From assembly GCA_030762935.1 (NCBI GenBank), contig CM060900.1, positions 371,993,132 through 372,057,131 on the forward strand: a stretch of DNA of 64,000 bases, read 5' to 3'. Positions 12,079 to 23,398 of the stretch are shown piece by piece; position 1 is the first letter of the stretch; every line of letters starts with the position of its first letter. Origin of the DNA: Hymenopus coronatus (lineage: Eukaryota > Arthropoda > Insecta > Mantodea > Hymenopodidae). The notes beneath the pieces were generated by a model. It was not told where the DNA came from, ran no database searches, and saw only the letters and a program-made list of their open reading frames with translations. Made by a program: the position numbers and the translations under genes.

Positions 12079-12574
12079 AATGGACTAAATCAGATGTACA
12101 GATTAATCCAAAAGATGTCATTATAGGAAGATTATATCCCAAGTATCTAGATGACATACAACATAATTAAAGCTGCGGATAGTTGTGGTCTTCTATATTT
12201 AGCTCCTTCTCAAGAGCGACGAACGTAGACGACGCCCCAGGGTTTCCTGTGTCTACATCTATTCCTACTGTAAATATGTGGTGAGCTCAAACTATAAAAC
12301 CTAAAAGGCTGATATAGCTCCTAACTATACCTTGGAAAGTGGTTGTGCATTTCTAGTTCCAAAATTATATTTTAGACGTTTATCTGACTAGCGCAATTTA
12401 AGGAATTCCATTTTTGTACTGAAAAGGCCATTCTGCGAGAAAAAAAAATTACATAATTATCACGCGTGTCCCCTTGTCATCGGATCTTGAATTTGTTACG
12501 CGAACGCATGCCACATCACAAGATTGAGGGGCTAGGAGGAGTATGCTGGCCTCACATTTTAAACCGATAAGTAG
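12079..12574. other. Interval with no recognised gene; lost foldback left arm expected here
   Basis: This lies between repeat R and the recognisable part of the third foldback copy. The left inverted arm of that copy should lie here, but I can only see very weak similarity (about 12500-12575). No coding frame is convincing. Confidence 0.4.
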
Positions 12575-12761
12575 TTAACAGTATAAATTCTATGCCTATC
12601 AGTATCCGCCAATAGGTAGTATTGTAATTGGGTATAGACTGTTCCTATTTAACATTTGGGACTGTCCGATGTAGGGTTTAAGCAAAATATTTAGACTCCG
12701 TAATAAGAATTATACACGAGGGCACGTAGCGTTTCACTGTGTTTATTATTATCCTTATCAA

Positions 12762-12762
<1 letters not shown>

Positions 12763-12813
<51 letters not shown>
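12763..12813. repeat. (ATT)n microsatellite in foldback copy 3
   Basis: Seventeen near-perfect ATT units. They occupy the same relative place as the 15-bp array of copy 1 and the 103-bp array of copy 2. Confidence 0.9.
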
Positions 12814-13077
12814 GAAACATAGTTAAGCACCGTGTGTTCTCATGCATACTTTTGTCACGTTGTATTTACATTTTGATTTAACCTTACAGTGGATCTACAC
12901 CCAAATGTTAAATGTGAACAGCCCATACATTATTACTAAGTTAGCTACTTAAGAATGTGATATAAGAACGTTTAAATTACTTGTCAGTCTAAAATGTGAC
13001 TTTATAATATCAAAATAATGGCCCTGCAACTGAAGTGGAAGGCATTTAAACTTTTCCGTTTATTTACACATTTCATC

Positions 13078-13372
13078 ACGGCCTCTAGTACAAATCTGGG
13101 ACCTGCCTATGTTTACCATGCTAAATTCATATGCCCAATGTAGCGGAGGACGATGGATTTCTTCAGGCGTAAAAATCCTTAGCATGGCTTCCTTCAAAAG
13201 GAAGTAAAGCCGGTGGTCCCGTGTCGTAGATTTACGGCAGGTAAAAGAACCTCAAGCCTCATAAGGCCTCTGGGCAATATTAAGTGGTCTTTCGCGCCCA
13301 GTACAGAAGGGGATGCTGAGAACCATAGCAGTTAAAGAGCGTCCATAAATAAAACTCCATTTCCATTTGGGG
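13078..13372 (+). mobile_element. SINE-B copy inserted in the foldback relic
   Basis: The body matches 28460-28625: GTAAAGCCGGTGGTCCCGTG corresponds to GTAAAGGCGGTGGTTCCGTG, and TGGTCTTTCGCGCCCAGTACAGAA to CCGGTCTTTCACGCCCTATTCAGAA. Both end in a CAGTTAAA/CAGTAAAA stretch and an A-rich AAAACTCCATTTCCATTT-type end. The 5' tRNA-like head is too diverged to define. Confidence 0.6.
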
Positions 13373-13551
13373 ACTGCCTCCCAATGAGCGCGATTCCTTC
13401 ACTGTTTCCGCTGATATGCAAGAGGGGTAGATTGATGGGCGCTCGTGCTAACACCACCACTGAACGACGTTTACTTGAAATTGCATCGTTTGAGTTGTGC
13501 GCTAAACGCACGTAGGGTTAACTTCACGTGAGAAGCACGGTGTTGTTCGGC

Positions 13552-15379
13552 CATCTAGAATACGCCGTATAGTCTGATCTTGCCATTAGTGCGATATTTC
13601 TGTCCAAATGTTATTTCTCCTTGATGTGAATGTTATAATTATCATCATTGTGATGGTAAAAAAAAAGGTGTGCGCCGATGGCTCAGTAGTTGTCTTATAG
13701 TGGATGATATTTTTCCGTGCACGCGCCAGAGCTTGACAGCTATACTGCTTGCTACTAGTACTCGGACCAGTCGAGTGAAAACGTCACGACAGGCAGCAGT
13801 GCGATAGTGAAAACTCTTCTGCTCATGATTTAGACATCACGCCTTAACGCCACTCACTCCGCTATGGAGCTATACTACCTGTCTCACGAAAGAATGCAGT
13901 TGTTAGGGGAGGTCGCTTGTGTAGAATTGCGCGGTTTAGAGCAGTCTGAGAAGGCTGGAATATAGTGCAGTACAGCACTATACAGCATACGTTAACATCA
14001 GCACAGCATACGTTAACAGGAATAAACTAAACGATCCACAGGAGGTTAAACTTGCTCTTTTCTTTATCACAAATAAATATTAATTTTCTACTCTGTGAGC
14101 ATATGACTACGCGTGGCGGTATTTGCATTTTGGCTTGATTCGAACCCGTCCACTGTAAGAGAGTCAATTGCTGCATTCCACTATTGTCGTGCTGTACAGG
14201 GCACGCACCGAGAGTAATGACGTAATAACGCTTATCTGTTTGTGTTTACGCAAGCTTCCACTCGTGACCGTCTACATTCATTCTTCAGACAGGTAATATA
14301 TTAGTGTAATGTCTGGCTACGCTAACCAATCCTTCTCGGATCTTGTAAATAAAAGGCGTTGCTGGCATGTTTACAAAACGCCCATTCAGACAGCGAAGTT
14401 CCACTTATAGTTACGTTGTGAGCGTTCACTCCATCCCCTTCTAAATCACATTACGAAGCTACCTCAAGAAAAAACTAGATATAGTCATTGGTATGCTTAG
14501 GAATTGTTAAGCCTTTGGTTTCAAGTGAGTTTCACTCATACCACCAGCAGTAGTTACACAGAATTAATAACAGTGGCCGAGGGTCACTGATGGCATGTAA
14601 AACATGGCCTCATGAACGGTCTGCATAGGCCAACAGACAATACGACGGAGGGAGAGTGGTTTGTTATTGCGATTTTGCTGCCAAAAGTCCAATAAAGTTC
14701 ACCCTAATTCCCCATCTCTCTGGATTTAATGCTTCAAAATGCCTTTGCTCTGGTTATTAGTGTGTCTTTTACGCAATCAAGAGAGAATTTCTATAATTAG
14801 TCTAGCGTTAATGGTGGAGATTTTGCAGCTATACAATTTATAAAGCAAGTAAAACAACTTAGCCACATACTATAGACTTGCCTGTTATTGAGCTAAATAC
14901 AATTTCGCAGCTGTAACTGGCAACAAAAACGTTCGAGCGTCACTGCTCAAGCAAATGACATCATCAAACATGAGTTGACACAGTGCCGCTCACCCACGAG
15001 ACTAACATGGACCCAGCAACATTTCACACTCAAGAGAAGAGTGCTTGGGGTTTCATGCTACCTTTAGGCGATGTATACACGCTAACAACAAGAGGGACAG
15101 CTTTAAACGTTCATTTGTTCTTGTCCACGAGGCTCAAGCGGCCGACACAATGAGTCCTATGATCAGCCTTAATGAGTTCATACTAGGATTCCGACTACAG
15201 CGGGGACTAATGCATTCTACAGGCGTGTATATGCAAACAAAGGGAGGCAGAGAGAGGGAGTAAATATGGATCTTACGCTTTATTTTGTTGTGTATTTGGT
15301 CATTTTTGTGCTAGATATAATTACTTAGTAATGAGAGAATATAACCGTCAAAGTTTTGAATAAAATACATTTTGAGGGC
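13552..15379. other. Interval with no recognised gene
   Basis: A box-A-like motif (GATGGCTCAGTAG) near 13677 has no matching box B. At 15047-15103 and 15195-15250 two segments resemble each other (TTCATGCTA...GCGATGTATACACGC against CTAATGCATT...GCGTGTATATGC), an imperfect local duplication. No credible gene. Confidence 0.4.
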
Positions 15380-15653
15380 ACATAAAATAAAGGCCGCGCC
15401 GTGGCCGAGTGGTTAGACCACTTGCCTCTCACCTAGACGGCCCGGGTTCGATCCCAAGCGACCGCATGTGAGATTTGTGGTGGACAAAGCGGCGCTGGGG
15501 CGGGTTTTCTCCGGGTTCTCCGGTTTCCCCCGCCATCGCATTCCACTGGTGCTCCATCTTCATTCATGTATCATCAGTGTCACCGCCTGCGGTGCCATAA
15601 GTAGTTAAAGCGGGCGTTAAACACTACCAAAAAAAAAAAAAACATAAAATAAA
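15380..15653 (+). mobile_element. SINE1, full length, with 12-bp target-site duplication
   Basis: The SINE spans 15392-15641, flanked by perfect copies of ACATAAAATAAA at 15380-15391 and 15642-15653. The head GGCCGCGCCGTGGCCGAGTG contains box A, and GGGTTCGATCCC is box B. The body GCATGTGAGATTTGTGGTGG is followed by the unique tail GCCTGCGGTGCCAT...GCGGGCGTTAAACACTACC and an A-run of about 13. This is the best-preserved copy and serves as the family reference. Its reverse transcription depended on a LINE that is not seen here. Confidence 0.93.
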
Positions 15654-16497
15654 TTCGTAGCCACAAAATTAGGCTCCCTAAACTTCACAGCCTGGGTATG
15701 TGACATTAGATGTGATTAATAGTCATTTAATTGACCATATAGGTGCAACTATACCAGCAGTAGTTTTAGAATAGGTATGGGCAAACGCGGGACACATACG
15801 TAGGAGGGAGGGCAGTGTGACGTACCGTTGTCCCCCCCCCCTCTAACGGAGCACTGACTCCGATTCTTAGTTCTGAAAACCTAGAAATTTATATATATAT
15901 ATATATATATTAAAATAAGATGTGCATTAAAATGATAAAACAAAGTGCTTTATTCATTTTTATTAATATAATAAGGTTTGGAATTCATAATTCTTAGCAA
16001 ATTGAAGAAATATACATGTCATCGCTTATAAAGTTACAGGAAACAAGAAAAAGCAATACTCAACACTTAAAGCTTTGACATGGAATAAATATAAATTTAC
16101 TCCAATTTGCATTGATGGCTTGCTAATTTCAGCCAGGACTACTATTCCATGTCTTTCGTATAAGTTTGCGGGAAATATAAATTAAGGTATTCATATTAAA
16201 GCAGTGGCTCACAATTTTACTGTAAAAAATTTATTATACTGAAAAATCGTTTGTGTGGTACGTAGGTTAATTCTTATATATAAATTTGAGTACTTTAAAT
16301 AAAGACCACTTGGCAGGGTTGTAGAGCGGTCCAAGAAAAATAATTTGAGATGGGGAACCTATGGGATATGGGTTCTAAATTGTCTGCTACTGCATAAAAT
16401 GTATTAAAGTTTAGCACATAACTGATGAAACATCATGGGCCCGACATTCACGAATTTCAGAGAGCGTAAAAAGTAGTGGCAGTATATAGCGCTAAAG
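15654..16497. other. Interval with no recognised gene
   Basis: Contains a C-run at about 15831-15841 and a short (TA)n tract at 15890-15910. No frame or repeat otherwise. Confidence 0.5.
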
Positions 16498-16573
16498 TTA
16501 GGCTAGGGGACTCGCCTGCGGTGCCATAGCAGTAAAAGCCGGCGTTAAACACTACAAAAAATTAGGCTAGGGG
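16498..16573 (+). mobile_element. Very short 5'-truncated SINE1 with perfect duplication
   Basis: Only about 50 bp of SINE1 tail (16510-16561: CGCCTGCGGTGCCATAGCAG...CGGCGTTAAACACTAC-A6) lies between two perfect copies of TTAGGCTAGGGG (16498-16509 and 16562-16573). The duplication shows it was inserted as this fragment, by abortive reverse transcription, rather than eroded later. Confidence 0.9.
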
Positions 16574-17088
16574 GCATCGCGTTTAAATGTTGAGGGACTT
16601 TCAGTAGGCATCTTTATTTTCTCCTTTATTTGAATTTTATAATGAGCCGTTAATATTTTGCTGCGTTACTCAATATTATTTATTTATACTGACAAATAAA
16701 AGACATTAATTTACGATTAGCATCTGTTAGGTTAGCATTAGGTGCGACGGAGAACGTTTCAATAACAATTGCATTAAGCACCTGAAGGGGTACACTTCTC
16801 TAAGCCTCTCGAAAGGGTTTCTAAAATATAGTGTATTAATCATGGACGTGTTATTAAGTATGCATTACAATTGCAAGCATAGTTCACAGATTACGAACGA
16901 ATATCATAATTGTCTCAAATGAACTTCAAATGAAATACAAAATGAAGAAACATCTCCATTATAAAAGAAATATGTACATAAAACTATTTAAGAACTATGT
17001 ACTGGAAAGGAAAAGTGCATACTGCCTTTTCATCTTCACATGAATGGCAAATAAATAGAGACTTTGAGCAATAATGCAAACTCCAAAG

Positions 17089-17129
<41 letters not shown>
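17089..17129. repeat. (AT)n microsatellite
   Basis: About 20 uninterrupted AT units. The open frames that run across it on the minus strand are artefacts of the repeat. Confidence 0.95.
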
Positions 17130-17130
<1 letters not shown>

Positions 17131-17254
17131 CAGCTTACCAGAAGAACTATGCGATGTTGATCTGCAACATCCCTGCAGAGATTGCACCTACGAAGCACAA
17201 CACCGTATGACGACAATAGCTGAAGAGGTTAAAATTACGTAATACCTACATAGA

Positions 17255-17530
17255 CTAAACCAAAATACCGCGGTTTGAATCCAGGCCGGTCCCCGTAGCC
17301 GTGCTCGCTAAAGTGTCTCGCTTTAGTGCTTCGCGGCGCACGGGATCGTGGGTGTTTCTGTGTTTGTAAATGTGTTTGTGTGTGTATATATATATATGTA
17401 AAAAGGAAAAACGAATAGGTCAACTAAGGAAATTTAGAAACTAGGAAAAAAAAAAAAAAAAAAAAAAGATAAAAAGGAATACAGCGCCGAAGTCCTGACA
17501 AGCCTCCGGGGCTGTATTTTTATTAAAAAA
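17255..17530 (+). mobile_element. SINE-D, unclassified short retroelement with 3' hairpin
   Basis: Matches an inverted copy at 58735-58990 over the region from TGTTTCTGTGTTTGTAAATG through AAAAAGGAAAAACGAATAGG, CTAAGGAAATTTAGAAACTAG, an A-tract (17445-17467), and AATACAGCGCC...GGGGCTGTATT. The last two strings are complementary and form a hairpin with a conserved loop (TCCTGACAAGCCTC). Upstream, GGTTTGAATCC at 17273 resembles a pol III box B. The left boundary is uncertain because the inverted copy diverges there. Confidence 0.65.
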
Positions 17531-18036
17531 AATCCTAGTAGTAGCGAAGTTTTTCTTATTTCACCGCTAAAATTATAGATTAGTTTTTATGTTTCTAACA
17601 GCACATATTACACTACAATTTGTTTTCTTTGGTCCCTGGGATTTTAAAACTGATTTTAGGTGTATTTGGTTCGCTGAATCTAAACATGAAATCGATCTTT
17701 CTCTATCAGCTATATTTATTGAGATATCAGTTTTTCTCTATTAGCTCTATTTGTTTAGATCTGTGTTGTATTTATGTGCAGTCTTACACGAAATGTGCAG
17801 TTCTCAAACATAATACACAAGGATTGGGTTATGTATATTTGTCATATCGTCAGTCTGACGACCACTTAGTTTCAGGAAAATCCACCAGATGGTGTAAGCA
17901 TTTAATACCTCAATTGACAGCGGTGCGCGTCCAGTTAACGCTTCAACTAAGTTGTGGTTAGTGTCAGACTTCTGTGAGTAGATCACAGTTGCTATAAAGT
18001 TAACCTAAAAGGTTCTGTGTCTAGATTGTTGTATTT
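17531..18036. other. Interval with no recognised gene
   Basis: No repeat shared within the window. A 113-codon frame at 17620-17961 has no recognisable domain. Confidence 0.45.
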
Positions 18037-19392
18037 GTGTTGTTTAATAGAAATAAAATAAGTTCAAGTAGAAGACGTTGTGTAAATTATCCTGATGTGT
18101 TTTGCTACATATGCAGAGAATACGCGTTAAAAGAAAACAGAAAATCTGTTAATCATTTTGTAAAGAGAGCTTATCTTGGATACTTTGTTGTTCGGTCTGG
18201 TGATCAGAATAAAACCTGGGCACCGGATCAGGCCTGTAGAATTTGTACAGAACATTTACGACAGTGGACTATCGGGAAAAGGAAAAGTTTGAAATTCAGC
18301 GTACCGATGGTTTGGAGAGAACCAAGAAACCACTTAGATTACTGCCATTTTGGCCTCGTAAATATTAATGGAATCAATTGAAACAACCGTAAGTACCCTG
18401 ATTTGGTCTCTACAACACGCTCGATCCCTCACTCAGAGGAAGTCTCAATCCCATCGTTTCACCAGCTACCAGAGCTTTGTGAGGACGATTATTGTCCCTC
18501 GGATCTTTCTGAAGGTGACAATGAATGTGAGATGATGTCATCACTGTCTCGACGTTTCAACCAAGATGAGTTAAATTACCTCACTAGAGATGACGCTAGA
18601 GGACGCTTGAAAAAAATGACTCTTTGTGTGTAGTTTAAAATGGTTGGCATCTATTTATTGATAGTTTAAAGCGAAGTTTTAAACGTTCTTCTATACAATG
18701 GGAAGAAATATGGTTCAATACTAATTGCTCACTGAACAAAACTGAAAGAAGAATATAGCACCATATCTTTCATCTTGGAGAAGATTAAGTATCATGAACA
18801 TCAATGGGTGATTTGTGTAGACTTAAAAATGGTAAACCTTCTCCTTGGCCAGCAAAGAGGCCCCACCAAATATCCTTGTTTCTTGTGCCTCTGGGATAGC
18901 AGAGATGAAACACAATACTGGGTTAGAAAAGAGTGGCCAAGAGAAAAAAACATGGATATTGGGGAAAAAAATGTTATCAACAACCCCTTAACTGAATGAG
19001 AGAAAATCATCTTCCCTCCACTGCATATCAAGCTGGGTCTTATGAAGCAGTTTGTGAATACTCTTGATAAGAGCGGATCATGCTTTAGGTTTATAGTAAA
19101 TAAAATACCTCACTTGAGTATAGAAAAACTAATAGCAGGGCTATTTGGCGGTATACAAATAAGACAATTAATTAAGTATCCTGGCTTTGTAAATTCGATG
19201 AATAAAACTGAGCTGAAAGCCTGGACTCCATTTGTGGCAGTTATAAAACATTTTCTAGGCAAACGCAAAGCTGAAAACTATGTTGAACTGGTAAACGAGG
19301 TGCTTAAAAGTTTCAGATCCCTTGGGTGCAATATAAGTATTAAGGTGCACAATTTACACAGTCACTTACACTGTTTCCTACTCGGAAAATAA
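18037..19392 (+). pseudogene. Decayed ORF of an unnamed multi-copy arthropod protein family
   Basis: One reading frame runs through almost the whole region but is broken by stops at 18379, 18631, 18733, 18997 and 19390. It also has a one-base shift near 18690 and a probable internal deletion before 18645. The N-terminal part has two CxxC pairs (FCYIC and CRIC), then HLRQWTIGKRKSLKF and PMVWREPRNH. The middle has EKIKYHEHQWVICVDLKMVN and KYPCFLCLWDSRD. The C-terminal part has FPPLHIKLGLMKQFV, ELKAW and KAENYVELVNEVLKSFRSLG. From memory this motif set belongs to a long, uncharacterised, multi-copy protein repeated in many arthropod genomes, probably carried by a mobile element. I cannot name the family, and no terminal repeats are seen. 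The ending is frameshifted. It is certainly non-functional here. Confidence 0.7.
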
Positions 19393-19440
19393 GTTTCCGA
19401 AGTGTTCAGTGACTAGTGGATTTCAGCGATGACGTTTTCC

Positions 19441-20884
19441 TCTATGTTTGTATATAATAATTGTATAATATAATAATGAAAATTCCATGTTTATTATTTT
19501 ATTACCATACGATAGTGTAATGTATATTTCGCAAAAATATCACATCTCAGAAACTAGAGTTTTAGGTAAAAATTAATAGCATATTTGAATTTAGGGCATC
19601 ACACTTAAATGAACTCAGCCCAAAAGGCCCTGGCACCAAAATCATTGTTGACCTGTGTTATATAAACGTTTTCAACAAACCTAATTGTTTTATTAAATTA
19701 ATTTATGCAGGTGCCTTGACAACAAATTACTGCATTTAATATTGGACGCTAAGCAGGTTCCATTCAGCCTTTTGAAAGTAATTTGTCCTGGAGGGCTTAT
19801 TGTTTTGACTTCAGAAATATAAACTAAGCGTATTAGTGCTGATCAAATTGGGTAGCTCTGAGAAAAAGAACATTTAAAAAACTAAACGATGGAAACTTCA
19901 GAGAAACTTTCGATCTTACTATCGTGGGACTAGATGACCGACACTATATCGACTCACCTTCCAGTATGTTATAGCGGAGTGCTCTAGGTAACTGTATATG
20001 ATTCGATGTCAACCAGTGGCGCTCACACCCTTGGGGTACAGACAATTGTGCCAAAAGTTCAAGTCCAATAGTTTTAAATACTTTATTGATTGTGCACCAA
20101 TACTGCATTCCTTCGACTACTGGCATACAACTGAAGTATTCCGAATGAAAATAGGAAACACAGGTCCACATATTTTTTTTAAATTACGGCTTCTGATGTG
20201 GGATCCAGAAAACATGCCTAACTTTGACATTTGTCAAAAGCGACAAAAGGTTCTCTATATCAAATTGTTTATCTAAGACCACGCTACAACTCTCTCAATT
20301 TGTGCAGTTGATTCTAGAACGTCTGTTTATAAGTATAATTATTTTCAAACTTAATTGTATATTGGTGTAACTTTGTTAACCATAATTTGTAAATTGTTAA
20401 TGTTAATTATGATTTATATCCTTTTATTGTTTAACATGATTTGAACATTTGGAAAGCAACTCGTAATTGGGCAAAGCAGTGTTCTGCTGCTGAGTTAAAC
20501 GATTGATTGTGTGTGAAAATGCCAAATCAGGACGGTTGGGGTGGAAGTGACAGGGGCACGCGGGGTCAACATTGCCCATGCCTGTTTTAGACAAAAATGA
20601 AGCTGGTCAATTTAATGACAATTCATCACGTTTCACTCAACAATCCCCTAAATTTGCCTATGGCCAAAATCGCATGCTTTTACTTATTTTTAAAAAATGG
20701 GTATAGGGGTATTTTAGGGAATTTTAGTTAAGAACCCAAATATTTAATAAACTAAAGAAGCCAGCAGGGGAAAACCAATATATGGCGACAACAAGGACAA
20801 ATGAGGTGCAATATGACAGTCCTAGTGTTCGACACAAGATGATTAATTCAGAGTTGTAATTGGGACCAGTGAGCGACTTTGACC
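19441..20884. other. Interval with no recognised gene
   Basis: A 92-codon plus-strand frame at 19998-20276 overlaps a 75-codon frame on the minus strand. Neither has a known domain. The interval may include the unrecognised flank of the element carrying the preceding ORF. Confidence 0.4.
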
Positions 20885-21500
20885 GTCTCGCTGAGCGGGA
20901 AGTCTCAGGCGGTTTCGTCTGCGGCCCACATTCAGAAGATTCCTGTGGCCAACTTAGGATCCCATGAGTTTTTGTAGGTTTCTTTTATCCCCCGAATTTC
21001 ATGTCCCTCCATGTCCTTTCCATTATCATTTCACTCATCCATCACCACGTTGGTTTCTTTCAGGGTTGGAAGTATCGGCGATGGTGGTTTTTGGGACGTG
21101 GGGAAAATGATTCTCTAAGTGAATATCTCCGTTCCCCGACTTCTGTTGGTTGTCGGGATGAGAATCGCCTATGGCGGCGGAATTGGAAACTGTGTGGAAC
21201 ATTTTCCCTGGTTTGCTTGTCCGACTGTAGGGGTACTTCAATCCGGAAACTGTAGAGACTGTTATTGCTGTGCCGTCGTTCCTAGTTTCGGCCACCCGGT
21301 GTATCATCTCACCTCATTCCTCCCTCCTCCAGGAGTGGAGTGTAGGTACAATAACCACCTAGGTTCGGTGCTGAGCCCCCTTAGTCCGTATCCTATCCTA
21401 TTCTCAAAGGATACCGTTATTTCAAGGGTCAGTATTGTTAGTTCCTGCTACAGCTTACTTTGTGGCATCTTCATCGTTAATTCGCAAACCACCGCATAAG
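20885..21500 (+). mobile_element. SINE-C related retroelement
   Basis: Shares the core TTTCTTTCAGGG.TG.AAGT.TCGGCGA..... GGTGG with 23035 and 61440, and a preceding ...GTCTCAGGCGGTTTCGTCTG that parallels GCCTCAGGCGTTTCGTGGG in the 22855 copy. It is GC-richer than its surroundings. It also contains a C/T-rich CTCATTCCTCCCTCCTCC block similar to that at 53080. Frames inside it are not conserved between copies. Confidence 0.5.
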
Positions 21501-22034
21501 TAACGCTATAGAGGAATTGGACTTAGTAACTAAGATGCATTCCTGTCGCTAGCTGACATTCTTCACCATTGCATCAAAACCTCTCTTGAAGTTATGGGTT
21601 TCTCAAACAATATAACTGCTAATTTTTGAAACGTTAAGTGCAATTTGAGAAATAATGCACCTACATGATTTTCTCAGCCCTTGATTATCAATGGTATACA
21701 AGTATGTGTATATATTCACACATATACACCTAGAAAGTGTTTGGTATAGGGATAGGAATTAGGAGCAATTGAAGATTTCAGCACGGCGGTAAATTACATT
21801 GCGCCGACTAAACCTCCAGGCGGAGAAGAAAGAGAGTACGAAGGATAGATGAAGTTGATTGTGGCAGGCGCAGCGCAGCGGGGTCCTTAATGTTTCTAAT
21901 TCGACCTTACTCAGTCGCTCCTTCACATGCCAGATTCAAGCAGACTTTCTATCACATATGCTCACTGAAAGATATAAGGAAATTAAATGAGAGAGGAAAA
22001 TTCATATATTATTTAGTGCACCCCAGCATTCACC
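21501..22034. other. Interval with no recognised gene
   Basis: No repeat or frame supported. A short alternating AT/ACAC tract (21700-21735) includes a small palindrome TGTGTATATATTCACACATATACAC-like region. Confidence 0.4.
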
Positions 22035-22140
22035 TACCGACCTAGGAGAATTAGTCCAACAAGAATCGAGCCTGGGACCTTCGGAATATGAACCCCAAGC
22101 ATTTTCGCTTGAGCCTTCCCACTTATACTGGAAAGGATTA
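22035..22140 (-). mobile_element. tRNA-derived SINE fragment, minus strand
   Basis: Read on the minus strand it contains GTCCCAGGCTCGATTCTTG, a good box B, about 50 bases downstream of a weaker box-A-like AAGGCTCAAGCGAAAATGC. The D arm and acceptor stem do not fold well, so it is a SINE head rather than a tRNA gene. Confidence 0.45.
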
Positions 22141-22854
22141 GTCAATATGCTCTTGGTTAAGTGCGTAAATGCACAATACTTAATGTTTATACTAATATCT
22201 TAATTTTGTTATTAATGAGGCTGGGGAAGAAAAACAGGAAATTATCACTCTCAAACATGCGTTTAGTGTAGCGCAAAATATATTAAAAAGTAAGCGCACA
22301 GAATTAATAATTCGAAATTGTTTAAGGGAGAGAGTTATTTGGTACAATTTATGTATTTTAATGAGTCCTAAGAGTTTGCTGTAGTAAGCGGTAATATATA
22401 GGATATTTCAAAACGATACCGAACCAAGGTTCTTGCTCAGAACCTATGTTATGCGAAGTTTCCAATGTCAACAAAGGTACGTCAACAGAGCTCCTCGTGG
22501 TCAGGGTGGATTAGGCAATTAACTAGAACAAAATATTGTGCCTAGCAGGAGTAACGGAAGCACCGAGACGCGTGCTTTGGCAATGGTTTCGTTAACATAT
22601 CGACATGCTGTGTAGCAGTTAGCTAATATTAAGGGACGCATACCTATAGTTATTGGTTTATTCTTTCAAAATACAGTTTCATCATTGCCGACAATGACTG
22701 AAAGGAAATGACCGGGAAAGTAAACTGGGTACATGCCACTAATACTATCTTTCAAAGGAAATTTATCTTAGCAATCTTGAGGATGGGGCAAAGCACTGAC
22801 AAAGACAACAGTGGCAAGAATATTATCAAAATCTTACCTATGGATTATACCGAG

Positions 22855-23250
22855 CCAGGTGCCTCAGGCGTTTCGTGGGACTGGCATTCTGGAGGTCGTA
22901 GGATCGGTTCCCCGCGGACGATCTCTCAGACCCGTGGTGTTTTCGGGGGTTTACCGGGATACTATGTGAATACTGTAGAGGATTTTTCATTCCCCTTAAC
23001 TTCCTGACCCTTCAGATCATTTTCATTTCATTCCAACCGATCTCTTTCAGGGCTGTAAGTGTCGACGAGGACTGCGGCAGAGGCTCCATTTCGTGGAGGT
23101 GACTGCGCTCTGGCAATACAGTTCTCGGAGGCGGAATGGCGCTAGTAGTTGTCTGCGGACTCACTTGATGTATCAGGGCTTGAGCTACGGGCTTCTGTCG
23201 CTCCCTGCGTTGAAATGAAGAACTGATTCTGAACTGTTAGGGACCCTCCA
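22855..23250 (+). mobile_element. SINE-C copy
   Basis: Aligns from end to end with 61255-61690. Shared blocks are GAGCCAGGTG.CTCAGGCGTTTC, GGCATTC.GGAGGTCGT.GGATC, TCTTTCAGGGCTGTAAGTGTCG, CGAGGACT.CGG, and a final region with GCATTGAGATGAA / GCGTTGAAATGAA. The head looks pol III-like, but I cannot assign a tRNA. It is unusual for a SINE in being about 400 bp and GC-rich. Confidence 0.65.
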
Positions 23251-23360
23251 TGACGGCTGTTTCCCTGTCCGGATCTGAAATCACACTCTGAAATTACACC
23301 TATTTCATCCTTCCCCCAGAGGTCCGACACGGCCGCAGTGAGGAATACCCCTCCGTAACG

Positions 23361-23361
<1 letters not shown>

Positions 23362-23396
<35 letters not shown>
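23362..23396. repeat. (CA)n microsatellite
   Basis: About 17 CA units directly after the SINE-C body. Confidence 0.95.

Positions 23397-23398
<2 letters not shown>

Larger units (their letters stand above)
12575..13551 (+). mobile_element. Foldback-like element, copy 3 (decayed)
   Basis: The segment CCTATCAGTATCCGCCAATAG (12593) matches 53837 of the second foldback element, and GGCACGTAGCGTTTCACTGT matches its satellite unit. The part from GATTTAACC (12875) onward matches 45798 of the first element, and 13370-13551 matches its right arm (CTGATATGCAAGAGG...TTACTTGAAATTGCATC), ending in a terminal GTGTTGTTCGGCC. The internal array is an (ATT)n block at 12763-12813. A SINE-B insertion interrupts it at about 13078-13372. 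The left arm is not recognisable. Confidence 0.65.

Noticed and set aside
16984..17216. Minus-strand frames crossing the AT repeat with runs of Tyr-Ile
   Set aside because: They are translations of the (AT)n microsatellite.
20885..21500. 126-codon frame at 21119-21499 with several Cys and Pro
   Set aside because: It lies inside a SINE-C-like element, and the frame is not conserved in the copies at 22855 and 61255.
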